From positions 1 to 56,082 of the forward strand of contig CAZPMH010000013.1 in NCBI GenBank assembly GCA_964587815.1: 56,082 bases of DNA. Reading direction: 5' to 3'. This document shows positions 32,267-40,632 of the stretch, piece after piece. The notes under the pieces were generated by a model. That model made no database searches and had not been told where the DNA came from. It worked only from the letters and a program-made list of their open reading frames with translations. How positions within the stretch are numbered: position 1 is the stretch's first letter; every line of letters starts with the position of its first letter. The DNA comes from UBA1672 sp964587815 (GTDB taxonomy: Bacteria; Pseudomonadota; Alphaproteobacteria; Micavibrionales; Micavibrionaceae). Position numbers and translations under genes: made by a program.

Positions 32267-32779
32267 TTACCACACGGGCATTTTGCTTTCTTCTTCAACC
32301 TCGATGATTTCCACCTCTTGAGGAAGGCGTTCAAGAAAAGAGAGGAATGACGCTTTGTCCTTAGAAAACACATTCGCACGATAATCTAAGTCCCAGACAG
32401 CAACAGCGTCAAAATGATCTAGCGCCTTTTGGACAACTTCTTTTTTCTCATTCTCATTGAGAGACTTTATACGTGAGAGAGTGTGGGACATAGACGGTAT
32501 ATCATCTGCAAAATCTTCTCTCTCAAAATCATAGAAAGAGACGATTGATCCTGATCCTTCAAGCTTTCTCACATCTTCTATAAAACCAAAGTCTTTACAG
32601 ACGATCCATTTATTCTGCTTGTAGTCCCATCCAACTGCACCCCGCAAGAGGGCGAGTAGACTTTTATTTCCCAGTTCATCGACACCAAATGCTATGCGAC
32701 CATGTGGAAGTTGATATAATAATCGGTGCTCGTAGAACTTCTTACTCTCCAATTGGCACCAATATATTTTTCCTGACAT
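32267..32779 (-). CDS. Protein of unknown function
   Basis: I do not recognise this 170-residue protein. It has no signal peptide or membrane helix. The first half contains beta-like segments (KIYWCQLESKKFYEHRLLYQL, GRIAFGVDELGNKS, AVGWDYKQNKWIVCKDFGF); the second is acidic with a helical stretch (LSRIKSLNENEKKEVVQKALDHF) and ends in EVEEESKMPVW. It is the last gene after acs on the minus strand, 36 bp downstream of the acs start region, so transcription with acs is possible but not shown. Confidence 0.6.
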   Translation of the reverse strand: MSGKIYWCQLESKKFYEHRLLYQLPHGRIAFGVDELGNKSLLALLRGAVGWDYKQNKWIVCKDFGFIEDVRKLEGSGSIVSFYDFEREDFADDIPSMSHTLSRIKSLNENEKKEVVQKALDHFDAVAVWDLDYRANVFSKDKASFLSFLERLPQEVEIIEVEEESKMPVW

Positions 32780-32815
32780 TTTGCTCTCAGTATCTTGGAG
32801 GTTATGTTTTTTATC

Positions 32816-34747
32816 TTAAAGTTTCTTACGGCGTTCGATTAAATCCTCTATCGCTTCGGAATTGGCCAAGGTTGAGATGTCACCCAGTGCGTCATATTCC
32901 TCGCTTGCGATTTTACGCAAGATACGGCGCATGATTTTGCCCGATCGAGTTTTCGGCAGGGCAGGGGCGATGAGGATTGTATCTGGCGTTGCAATCGGGC
33001 CGATAGTTTCACGCACGAGCGCCGTGACTTCCGCTTTTGCGGTTTCGGCTGTTAAGGACGCGCCACCTTTTAATGTGATGTAGGCGAAGATGGCCTCGCC
33101 TTTGATATCATGCGGTACGCCGATAACAGCGCTTTCGGCGATGTCGTTATGTTCATTAATTGCGCTTTCAATCTCTGCGGTGCCCATGCGGTGGCCTGAG
33201 ACATTCAGCACGTCATCCATACGGCCTGTTATCCAATAGTAGCCATCTTTATCCCTGCGTGCGCCATCGCCTGAGAAATAATAGCCTTTATAGTCTGAGA
33301 AATAGACCTGTTCGAATCGGTCAGGGTCATTATAGACGCCGCGCATTTGCCCGGGCCATGAATCTTTTATACATAAGGCTCCTTGCGCCTCTCCGCTTTG
33401 TTCTTGTCCGTCTTTGTCTAAAAGAACCGGTTGAATGCCGAAGAATGGTTTGGCTGCGGAGCCGGGTTTTAGGTCGTGACAGACGAGAGGGGTTATTAAG
33501 TGTCCGCCAGTTTCGGTTTGCCACCATGTGTCGATGACGGGGCAGCGGCCTTCGCCGACGATATTGTAATACCATTCCCAAGCTTCTTTATTGATCGGTT
33601 CGCCGACCGTGCCAAGGATGCGCAATGATTTGCGGCTGGTCTTATTCACCATATCGTCGCCACTGGCCAGAAGTGCGCGAATCGCTGTTGGGGCGGTGTA
33701 GAAAATATTGACGTGGTGTTTATCGACAACCTGCCACATGCGCGATGCATCGGGATAATTCGGCACGCCTTCGAAAATTAAGCTAATCGCACCGTTTGCG
33801 AGCGGACCGTAGACGATATAGGAGTGGCCTGTAATCCATCCGACATCGGCGGTGCACCAATAGACTTCGCCTGTTTGGTAATCAAAAACCGTTTCGTGCG
33901 TCAGGCTGGCGTACACCATATACCCGCCCGTAGTGTGCATCACGCCTTTAGGCTTTCCTGTGGAGCCTGATGTATAAAGAATGAAGAGCGGATCTTCGGC
34001 GTTCATCTGCTCACACGGGCAGTCTGTGCTTTGCGGGTAGACGATATCGTGCCACCACACGTCTCTGTCTTCGGTCCAGTTCACATCGGCATCTGTTCTT
34101 TTGTAAACGAGAACAGTGTGGACGTTGATACATGATTTTAACGCCTCATCGACGTTGGCCTTAAGGGGGACGGTTTTTGCGCCGCGATAGGCTTCGTCAG
34201 CGGTGATGACGATGTTTGATTTGCAATCTAAAATTCGGTTTTTCAGGCTTTCTGGTGAGAAGCCGCCAAAAACCACAGAGTGAATTGCGCCGATTCGCGC
34301 GCAAGCCAGCATGGCGTACGCTGCTTCGGGGATCATTGGCATGTAGATGGTGATTCGGTCGCCTTTTTTGACGCCGCGTTGTTTCAACGCGTTGGCGAGT
34401 TTAGACACTTCGTCTTTTAGTTCGCCGTAACTCACCTTGTACGTCTCTTCGGGATTGTTGCCCTCGAAGATAAAGGCTGTGGAGGTTAATTTTTCGGGGA
34501 GGTGGCGATCAACGCAGTTGTAGCACGCGTTTAGTATTCCATCCTCATACCATTTGATGGATACGGGGCTGTTGAAGCTGGTGTTTTTGATTTTGGTCGG
34601 TTGCTCGAACCAGTCTATTCGCTTTGCCATCTTTTCCCAGAAGCTGTCGGGATTCTCGATGGAGTCGCGATACATGTCCTCGTATTTTTTTTCGGATATG
34701 CGGGCGCGTTTTTTTATCTCGTCAGATGGCGGGTATATGTCACTCAT
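32816..34747 (-). CDS. acs: Acetyl-CoA synthetase
   Basis: A 643-residue AMP-forming acetyl-CoA synthetase, close to the usual 650. Motifs in order: DWFEQPTKIKN-type N-terminus, YTSGSTGKPKGVMHTTGGY (adenylate motif, about residue 255), GWITGHSYIVYGPLANGA, DTWWQTETGGHLITPL, GYYFSGDGARRDKDGYYWITGR, DVLNVSGHRMGTAEIESA, and PKTRSGKIMRRILR with the catalytic lysine that is acetylated in this family. It turns acetate into acetyl-CoA for central metabolism. It is downstream of gpsA on the same strand with a 69-bp gap; a separate promoter is possible. Confidence 0.96.
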   Translation of the reverse strand: MSDIYPPSDEIKKRARISEKKYEDMYRDSIENPDSFWEKMAKRIDWFEQPTKIKNTSFNSPVSIKWYEDGILNACYNCVDRHLPEKLTSTAFIFEGNNPEETYKVSYGELKDEVSKLANALKQRGVKKGDRITIYMPMIPEAAYAMLACARIGAIHSVVFGGFSPESLKNRILDCKSNIVITADEAYRGAKTVPLKANVDEALKSCINVHTVLVYKRTDADVNWTEDRDVWWHDIVYPQSTDCPCEQMNAEDPLFILYTSGSTGKPKGVMHTTGGYMVYASLTHETVFDYQTGEVYWCTADVGWITGHSYIVYGPLANGAISLIFEGVPNYPDASRMWQVVDKHHVNIFYTAPTAIRALLASGDDMVNKTSRKSLRILGTVGEPINKEAWEWYYNIVGEGRCPVIDTWWQTETGGHLITPLVCHDLKPGSAAKPFFGIQPVLLDKDGQEQSGEAQGALCIKDSWPGQMRGVYNDPDRFEQVYFSDYKGYYFSGDGARRDKDGYYWITGRMDDVLNVSGHRMGTAEIESAINEHNDIAESAVIGVPHDIKGEAIFAYITLKGGASLTAETAKAEVTALVRETIGPIATPDTILIAPALPKTRSGKIMRRILRKIASEEYDALGDISTLANSEAIEDLIERRKKL

Positions 34748-34816
34748 TTTTATCTCCCAATTTCGAATGCTTAAAAGTATGTCACAAGAGGCAGGGGGGA
34801 TAAAGAGGGCATCTTT

Positions 34817-35830
34817 TTAAGGAGATTCGTATTCGGGTTTGAGTGGTCGGTTGAGCATGTTCTCCAGAACATCGGTAAGTGACATATCATGGTTTAAGCA
34901 TTGGTTTATACTGTCGCAGATCGGCATATCGACGTTATACCGCTCCGCTAGAAGCATGGCAGATTGTGCGGTGTGTACGCCCTCGGTTACAGTTTTTCTT
35001 GATTTTAGAATGTCTTGCAATGTGTTTCCGCGCCCTAATGCGACGCCGAGTGAGAAATTTCTGGATGTTTCGGACGAGCAGGTCAGCATCATGTCGCCGA
35101 TGCCGCACATGCCTAAAAATGTCTCTTTTTCTGCACCCATCGCTTCACCAAGGCGGGCGATTTCTGCAAGGCCGCGGGTGACCAGGCTGGCACTGGCGCT
35201 GTCGCCCATATTCATTCCGTTGGCTATTCCGCATGCAATGGCGATCACGTTTTTGATTGCTCCTGCGATTTGCGTGCCGATCACATCATCTGTGATATAG
35301 GGGCGAAAATGAGGAGCGGCGATTAGATTTTGAAGCGCTTCACCTAAGTCCATATCTTTGCAGGCGAGCGTTGTTCCTGCCGGCTTACCTGCGACAACAT
35401 CGATGGCGAAGTTCGGGCCGCTTAAAATGGCGTAGCGTAGGTTTGGTTTTTCTTCCTCTGTTATTTCACTGAGGAGGGATGCCGTGCCGTGTTCTACGCC
35501 TTTTGAGCATAAAATTAATATGTGGTTTTCCGTGAGGTATTCGCCGAAAGATTTTAAGATGTTTCGATAGGTCTGTGTTGGTGTGACCATTAATAAAACA
35601 TTGTTTTGCAATGCTTTTTCAGGCTGGCTTGTCGCTTTTATATTTGAGTTGAGTTTGAAGCCTTCCAGATAGCTTTTATTCTCATTTTCAGCATTAATTG
35701 CATCGGCATGGGATTGCGCGCGTGTCCAAAGCGTTACGTCTTTTCCCGTCGAGGCGAGAGTTTGTGCAAGAGCCGTTCCCCATGCGCCAGCGCCGATAAC
35801 GCTGATATTTTTTGTTTGTTCGATATCCAT
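34817..35830 (-). CDS. gpsA: Glycerol-3-phosphate dehydrogenase [NAD(P)+]
   Basis: A 337-residue GpsA, which makes glycerol-3-phosphate for phospholipids. The N-terminal NAD motif SVIGAGAWGTALAQTLA, then ILSGPNFAIDVVAGKPAGTTLA, and the catalytic region GTQIAGAIKNVIAIACGIA with its lysine, followed by ALVTRGLAEIARLGEAMGA-like sequence, match the family. It lies 19 bp after tsaD on the same strand, a pairing seen in many alphaproteobacteria. Product glycerol-3-phosphate would also be the acceptor for the GgpPS-like enzyme elsewhere in the window. Confidence 0.96.
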   Translation of the reverse strand: MDIEQTKNISVIGAGAWGTALAQTLASTGKDVTLWTRAQSHADAINAENENKSYLEGFKLNSNIKATSQPEKALQNNVLLMVTPTQTYRNILKSFGEYLTENHILILCSKGVEHGTASLLSEITEEEKPNLRYAILSGPNFAIDVVAGKPAGTTLACKDMDLGEALQNLIAAPHFRPYITDDVIGTQIAGAIKNVIAIACGIANGMNMGDSASASLVTRGLAEIARLGEAMGAEKETFLGMCGIGDMMLTCSSETSRNFSLGVALGRGNTLQDILKSRKTVTEGVHTAQSAMLLAERYNVDMPICDSINQCLNHDMSLTDVLENMLNRPLKPEYESP

Positions 35831-35849
35831 GGTTCTTCCTTTGGTTATT

Positions 35850-36929
35850 TTATGCTTTTACGCCAGCGCCGATTTTGGCTTCTGCATTCGGGTCGAGTGG
35901 CCAGCGCGGTCGAGCGGGGGTGTCCATTGTATCTTTTTGGCCTTGTTTTAGCCTTTCTATCCCTGCCCATGCGATCATGGCGCCGTTATCCCCTGTGAGG
36001 GAAAGAGGTGGCGCGCTGAATGCCATTTGGTGATCCTGTGCTAAGTTCTCAAGCCGCCCACGAATTGTTTGATTGGCAGAGACTCCGCCGCAGACGATAA
36101 ATGGCGCGTTTTTTTGCTCAGGGTATAAGTCTTTAAACTCTTTCATCGCGAGGGCGCATTTTATAAACAAAACTTCAGCCATTTTTTGTTCAAATGCGTA
36201 GCATAGGTCAGAAACGTCATCGGCGTTCAAATCCCCTTTTGGAAGCTTTTGGACATGTGTTCTGACCGCGGTTTTAAGCCCCGAGAAAGAGAAGTCGCAA
36301 TTTTTGCGATGTTGTAGAGGTGTCGGTAAGGGGAAGCGTTCTATTGCGGCCTGTCTGTTTTTGCATGCGGCGGCCGCTTTTTCAACGTTTGGGCCACCGG
36401 GGTGGGGGAGACCCATGAGTTTTGCGCTTTTGTCGAAACATTCACCAGCAGCATCGTCGAGGGTTGTGCCGAGCCTTCTGTATTTACCGACGGATTCGGC
36501 GATAAGAATTTGTGTGTGTCCGCCTGAGATCAGCAAAACCAGATAGGGAAATTGTACGTCTTCAACAAGGCGAGGGGTAAGCAGGTGGCCTTCCAAATGG
36601 TTGATCGCGATAAATGGGATGCCGCGCGCTGATGCGATTGCTTTTGCGCTCATCATGCCAATCATGACGCCGCCGATTAGGCCCGGTCCGCATGTGGCGG
36701 CGACGGCGTCTATTTCGTTTATGTCTGTGTTTGCTTTTTCGAGTGCTACTTTAATAACGGAATCGATATGTTCGACATGGGCACGTGCAGCCACCTCAGG
36801 AACTACACCGCCGAAAACGGCGTGCTCTTCCAGTTGACTCAGCACAACATTAGAGCGTATTTCTCTAGTATCGGTTACGATTGCAGCGGCGGTTTCATCG
36901 CAGCTTGTTTCGATGCCTAAAACGATCAT
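35850..36929 (-). CDS. tsaD: tRNA N6-adenosine threonylcarbamoyltransferase
   Basis: A 359-residue TsaD (Gcp), which completes the t6A modification at position 37 of ANN-decoding tRNAs with TsaB and TsaE. Start at ATG 36929 gives the standard opening MIVLGIETSCDETAAAIV; a longer open frame to 37166 lies inside hemC and has no support. Also present are AARAHVEHID (metal His), NHLEGHLLTPRL with the second His pair, LISGGHTQI, LDDAAGECFDK and a late GDNGAMIAWAG. Its start is only 25 bp from the divergent hemC start, the classic alphaproteobacterial arrangement. Confidence 0.97.
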   Translation of the reverse strand: MIVLGIETSCDETAAAIVTDTREIRSNVVLSQLEEHAVFGGVVPEVAARAHVEHIDSVIKVALEKANTDINEIDAVAATCGPGLIGGVMIGMMSAKAIASARGIPFIAINHLEGHLLTPRLVEDVQFPYLVLLISGGHTQILIAESVGKYRRLGTTLDDAAGECFDKSAKLMGLPHPGGPNVEKAAAACKNRQAAIERFPLPTPLQHRKNCDFSFSGLKTAVRTHVQKLPKGDLNADDVSDLCYAFEQKMAEVLFIKCALAMKEFKDLYPEQKNAPFIVCGGVSANQTIRGRLENLAQDHQMAFSAPPLSLTGDNGAMIAWAGIERLKQGQKDTMDTPARPRWPLDPNAEAKIGAGVKA

Positions 36930-36954
36930 GTGAATAGAGATAAAGCGATAGTAC

Positions 36955-37911
36955 ATGTCTGTCAATTTGGAAAACCCGCCACCACCCGAAAAGTTGATTA
37001 TCGGCACAAGAGGCTCGCCGCTTGCGTTGTGGCAGGCGTCCAAGGTCGTTTCTGAAATAGCCAGAATTGGCTGTGCGATTGATGTCGAGGTTAAGGTTAT
37101 CAAAACGTCCGGCGATTGGCAGCCTGAGCATGGTGAAAGAGCGCTTAACGCAGACGCGGGGGGCAAGGCTTTGTTCGCGAAAGAGTTGGAGGAGGCTTTG
37201 TTGGCGGGCGCGATTGATGTGGCGGTTCATTCGATGAAGGACATGGAAACACGCTTGCCTGAAGGTTTGGTCATTCCGTTTATGTTGCCGCGGGCCGATG
37301 TGCGTGATGTGTTTTTATCGCCGCATTATGCGTCATTGTCTGACATGCCCGCGGGGGCTTCCATCGGTACAACAAGCGCGCGCAGAGCAGCTTATGTCGC
37401 CGCGCGTTACCCGAATTTGTCCGTTTTACCTTTGCGCGGGAATGTGCGCACACGTATAGAGAAGATGGAGGCGGGCGTTGTGGGGGCCACGTTCTTGGCC
37501 TATGCCGGCTTGGAGCGCTTGGATATGCTGGATGAAGTACGGAGCATTATGAATGTTGATGAGATGCTGCCGGCCGTAGGGCAGGGTGCGATTGGAGTGG
37601 AGATGCGATCTGAGGATCAAGAAAAATTGGCCTTTATTGGTCAGCTTTCTTGTGCGGAAACATTTCTTTGCGTGTCAGCGGAGCGCGCCTTGCTGAGGGG
37701 GTTGGGTGGCTCGTGTCATACGCCAGTTGGGGTTTACGCTGTCTTGGACGGTAAAGATTTGTGGGTCAGGGCAGAAGTTCTGACTCCGAATGGTGGAACG
37801 GTGTGGCGTGTTGAGGAGCGGCAAGCTGTCTATAATATACAGGCAGCAGAAACGCTTGGGCTTGCAATGGGGCGGCAGTTAAAGGCTATCGTGCCTGAAG
37901 GGGTGCTGTAG
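36955..37911 (+). CDS. hemC: Porphobilinogen deaminase (hydroxymethylbilane synthase)
   Basis: A 318-residue HemC, which joins four porphobilinogens into hydroxymethylbilane in tetrapyrrole synthesis. Motifs: IIGTRGSPLALWQA near residue 15, IKTSGDWQ, FAKELEEALLAGAIDVAVHSMKDME, PRADVRDVFL, GTTSARRAA, LPLRGNVRTRIEK, and the cofactor-attachment Cys in GLGGSCHTPVGVY. It begins 25 bp from tsaD on the opposite strand, so its promoter must overlap the tsaD 5' region. hemD follows immediately, and the mitofilin-like and hemY genes come next. Confidence 0.96.
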   Translation: MSVNLENPPPPEKLIIGTRGSPLALWQASKVVSEIARIGCAIDVEVKVIKTSGDWQPEHGERALNADAGGKALFAKELEEALLAGAIDVAVHSMKDMETRLPEGLVIPFMLPRADVRDVFLSPHYASLSDMPAGASIGTTSARRAAYVAARYPNLSVLPLRGNVRTRIEKMEAGVVGATFLAYAGLERLDMLDEVRSIMNVDEMLPAVGQGAIGVEMRSEDQEKLAFIGQLSCAETFLCVSAERALLRGLGGSCHTPVGVYAVLDGKDLWVRAEVLTPNGGTVWRVEERQAVYNIQAAETLGLAMGRQLKAIVPEGVL

Positions 37912-38682
37912 TTGTCCGATTTAGGCCGTTTTTTGTTTCTTATGCCACGCCCATATGCGCAGGGCGAAGGGTTTGTTCAGCGATTTGTTGGCGATTTTGC
38001 GTTCAGTTCAGTTCATGATTTTGTTCTTGCACCAATCTTGAAAATCGAGATTTGTAATTCTAGCCCTATATCAAATGCAGCTGATGGAGAGGCTTCATGT
38101 TCGGGTATTGTTGTTAGCAGCCTTCACGCAATGGGGGCAGCGCTCGATTATCTGGAGTGCTATCCTGAGACCCCTTTGTTTTGTGTTGGTCAAAGATGCT
38201 TTGATCGCGCGCGAGAAAGCCATGTGCGTTTTGTTGTGAATGCACCAACAGTTGAGGAATTGGCTAAAGAAATTGTCCAATTTGATTTCGGTGCGCAAGC
38301 TGACTATCAAAGCCTTATCTATTTTTGTGGTAGAGATGTGCGTGCATCACTTGGTCGTCTTTTGGGAAAGAGATTTTCTGTTCAGGATGCAATTGTCTAT
38401 CAGGCTGATTTTACCGAATCTTATTTCGACGAAATTCGAGCGTTTTTAAAAGACGATAAGCCTGACCAAAAAGCGATTTTGTTTTTCTCAGCTCGTACTG
38501 CCGAATTGTTTTTTAGAGCATTTAGGGGTGAACACGCAGATCAATTAGAGGATGTTGTTTTCTTGTGCATTAGTGCGCATGTTGCGCGCGCAGTTCCCCC
38601 TTCTTTTGACGTTCGTATTGCACCTCAGCCGAACTATGACGGCATGGCTTCACTGGTGCATGATGTTTATTCTTTATCATAA
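37912..38682 (+). CDS. hemD: Uroporphyrinogen-III synthase
   Basis: A 256-residue HemD-like protein that cyclises hydroxymethylbilane to uroporphyrinogen III. The family is poorly conserved, but the order helps: MPRPYAQGEGF near the N-terminus, VVSSLHAMGAALDYL, FCVGQRCFDRARES, YFCGRDVRASLGRLL, AILFFSARTAELFFRAF and a C-terminal FLCISAHVARAV with APQPNYDGMASLV. The start is TTG 37912, directly after the hemC stop, with AAGGGG a few bases upstream. Its position between hemC and the mitofilin-like gene is standard for alphaproteobacteria. Confidence 0.9.
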   Translation: MSDLGRFLFLMPRPYAQGEGFVQRFVGDFAFSSVHDFVLAPILKIEICNSSPISNAADGEASCSGIVVSSLHAMGAALDYLECYPETPLFCVGQRCFDRARESHVRFVVNAPTVEELAKEIVQFDFGAQADYQSLIYFCGRDVRASLGRLLGKRFSVQDAIVYQADFTESYFDEIRAFLKDDKPDQKAILFFSARTAELFFRAFRGEHADQLEDVVFLCISAHVARAVPPSFDVRIAPQPNYDGMASLVHDVYSLS

Positions 38683-38809
38683 CGCTGTGCATGTGGTGTA
38701 CGTGTCTGTTCAGGTGTATGTGGATGGTGTGTCTTTTCATCGTGACGTGTTTGTTTTTTGTATATAATCTGTGCTATGTCTTAATAAAGAAAAATTGAGG
38801 GATATAAAG

Positions 38810-40522
38810 ATGTCAAAAGCGTCCAAGGCTGGAAAAACGCCGATTAAAAATGCAGGTGCGATCATTGAAAAATTTGGCGGTATCAGGCCAATGGCAACCA
38901 AAATGGGCGTTGCGGTTACCACTGTTCAGGGGTGGAAAAAGCGAGATGCTATTCCTGCAGCGCGACTGGAGGAAACGCTTGAGGCGGCGAAAGAACATAA
39001 AATTGATTTATCCGGTTTGATTGAAGGTGTGGATGTCAATGAAAACGACACCTCAGCACCTAAGGAAGACGCGTCGGATGCTGTTGAAAATACCCAAGCG
39101 GAGGAAAAGAACGTTGTGCAAGACGACGTCGTTGAAGAGGGGACGGCAGAAGCAGTAGAAGGAAAAGCGAATGCTGAAGGGGCGTCTGCGGAAGGTGATG
39201 GTTCAGATAGCAGCGAAAAACAAAAGGCCGATGATGACTCTGTTCAAGCGGAGAGTTCGGGGGCCGAGAAAGACGGTCAGGAAAAGAAGAAAAAAGACGA
39301 CGAGTTTTCCAGACGCCCTATTGTTACAAAAACCGAATCGCCATCGGGATATACGCAGATTGAAGTCCATTCAGCTAAGCCTATGGTCTCCAAAACAGCG
39401 GCAGGGATCGGGGCAGGAATCTTTCTTATTGTTTTGATGATTGTCGTAGCGACATTTATGCCGAAATTCGGGAGCGATGATTCTCAAGAACAGGAACGGA
39501 TTGCATCACTTGAAGCGCAAATCGAATCACTGAAAGAACAGCAGGGACGTTTTAAAGGATTGGCGCCCGAAGATTGGGAAGAAGATCTCGCATCATTAAA
39601 AGCGCAGCTCAGTCAAACCAGCGCAAATGTAGCGGCTGTAGCGGGGCAGGTGAAGCAAGCCTCACGCGAGGTTGTTTCCGACCCGAAAATATCTGAACGT
39701 GCGGAGCAGTTGCAAAATTACATTGCGACAGTGACGAAGGATAATAAAGTTTTTGGTCTGCTTGAGCATTTCAACCTGATGCGTGAAACAGAGACCGGCG
39801 AAAGTAATCTTGATAGTTCTGTGACGGCGTTGGGTGAGGTTTTTGCCAATGCAAAAGGTCAGAGTGATGAGCAAATTAACGCTGCGTTGGCTGCGGCACG
39901 TTCTAAAAATGACGCATTGCAGGCTACGTTGGGTAATGTTCCGCAAGATGAATTGAAGGCGGCAGCTCTGCTTCTTGCTATGACGCAGGTGCGTAGTGCT
40001 CTCGCGCGACCTGAGGAATCTTTTGATGGTGATTTGGAGCTGTTAAGAGGCTTGGTTGGTGAAGAGAATGAAGGACTTAATGCGTCACTTGAAAAGATTG
40101 CGCCGCATGCTAAATCGGGCGTTCTTTCAGGTTTTGGCTTGCGTAAAGAGTTCCAAACTGTTGCCGGTGAAGTTGTTGAAGCGTCGTTGAAGGGCGAAGA
40201 TGTTTCCTTCTCAGAAAAGCTGTCAGCACGCTTTAATGAGATTCTCCAAGTTGAAAAAGATGGTGAGATGGTCACGGGCACAGAAACGCAAGCTAAGTTG
40301 CATAAGGCTGAGCAGATGATCGAAAAAGAGCAGTGGAATCAGGCATTGGATTATTTGAACAAAAGCATGAGCGCGAAAGAGCTTGAGCCATTGCGTCCTT
40401 GGATTAAAAAGGTCGAAGCTGCAATTTCGGCCAGCACTGTGCGCAAAGCCTTAGACGATGTCATTGAGCTTAACTTTGGTGACGGTATGCTTGGCGGGCG
40501 TCAGTTGCTCAGTAATCAGTAG
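38810..40522 (+). CDS. Mitofilin-like inner-membrane protein with N-terminal HTH-like domain
   Basis: A 570-residue protein (ATG 38810). Residues 13-58 (ALIEKFGG-type start, MATKMGVAVTTVQGWKKRDAIPAARLEE) form a small helix-turn-helix-like domain. Then comes an acidic low-complexity stretch (about 70-165), one membrane helix (about 197-218, GIGAGIFLIVLMIVVATFM), a coiled coil, and a periplasmic alpha-helical region ending EQMIEKEQWNQALDYLNKS. The C-terminal part fits COG4223 mitofilin homologues encoded between hemD and hemY in alphaproteobacteria, relatives of mitochondrial Mic60, which shapes intracytoplasmic membranes. The Carph-isopro-like N-terminal fusion is seen in some of them. A promoter-like TATAATCT lies at 38763. 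Confidence 0.85.
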   Translation: MSKASKAGKTPIKNAGAIIEKFGGIRPMATKMGVAVTTVQGWKKRDAIPAARLEETLEAAKEHKIDLSGLIEGVDVNENDTSAPKEDASDAVENTQAEEKNVVQDDVVEEGTAEAVEGKANAEGASAEGDGSDSSEKQKADDDSVQAESSGAEKDGQEKKKKDDEFSRRPIVTKTESPSGYTQIEVHSAKPMVSKTAAGIGAGIFLIVLMIVVATFMPKFGSDDSQEQERIASLEAQIESLKEQQGRFKGLAPEDWEEDLASLKAQLSQTSANVAAVAGQVKQASREVVSDPKISERAEQLQNYIATVTKDNKVFGLLEHFNLMRETETGESNLDSSVTALGEVFANAKGQSDEQINAALAAARSKNDALQATLGNVPQDELKAAALLLAMTQVRSALARPEESFDGDLELLRGLVGEENEGLNASLEKIAPHAKSGVLSGFGLRKEFQTVAGEVVEASLKGEDVSFSEKLSARFNEILQVEKDGEMVTGTETQAKLHKAEQMIEKEQWNQALDYLNKSMSAKELEPLRPWIKKVEAAISASTVRKALDDVIELNFGDGMLGGRQLLSNQ

Positions 40523-40632
40523 CCTGATCAGACTTATACGCAGATAGGATTGCTAATTTAGCCGCGGCGCTTTGTTTTTGGCGTATCTCACCCTATATTA
40601 AGTAATACAGATTTTTACCTTGGGGAGCAGAT

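Noticed and set aside
36930..37166. A longer TsaD starting at 37166
   Set aside because: The extra 79 residues are antisense to the start of hemC and do not match the TsaD family, which starts MIVLGIETSCD here.
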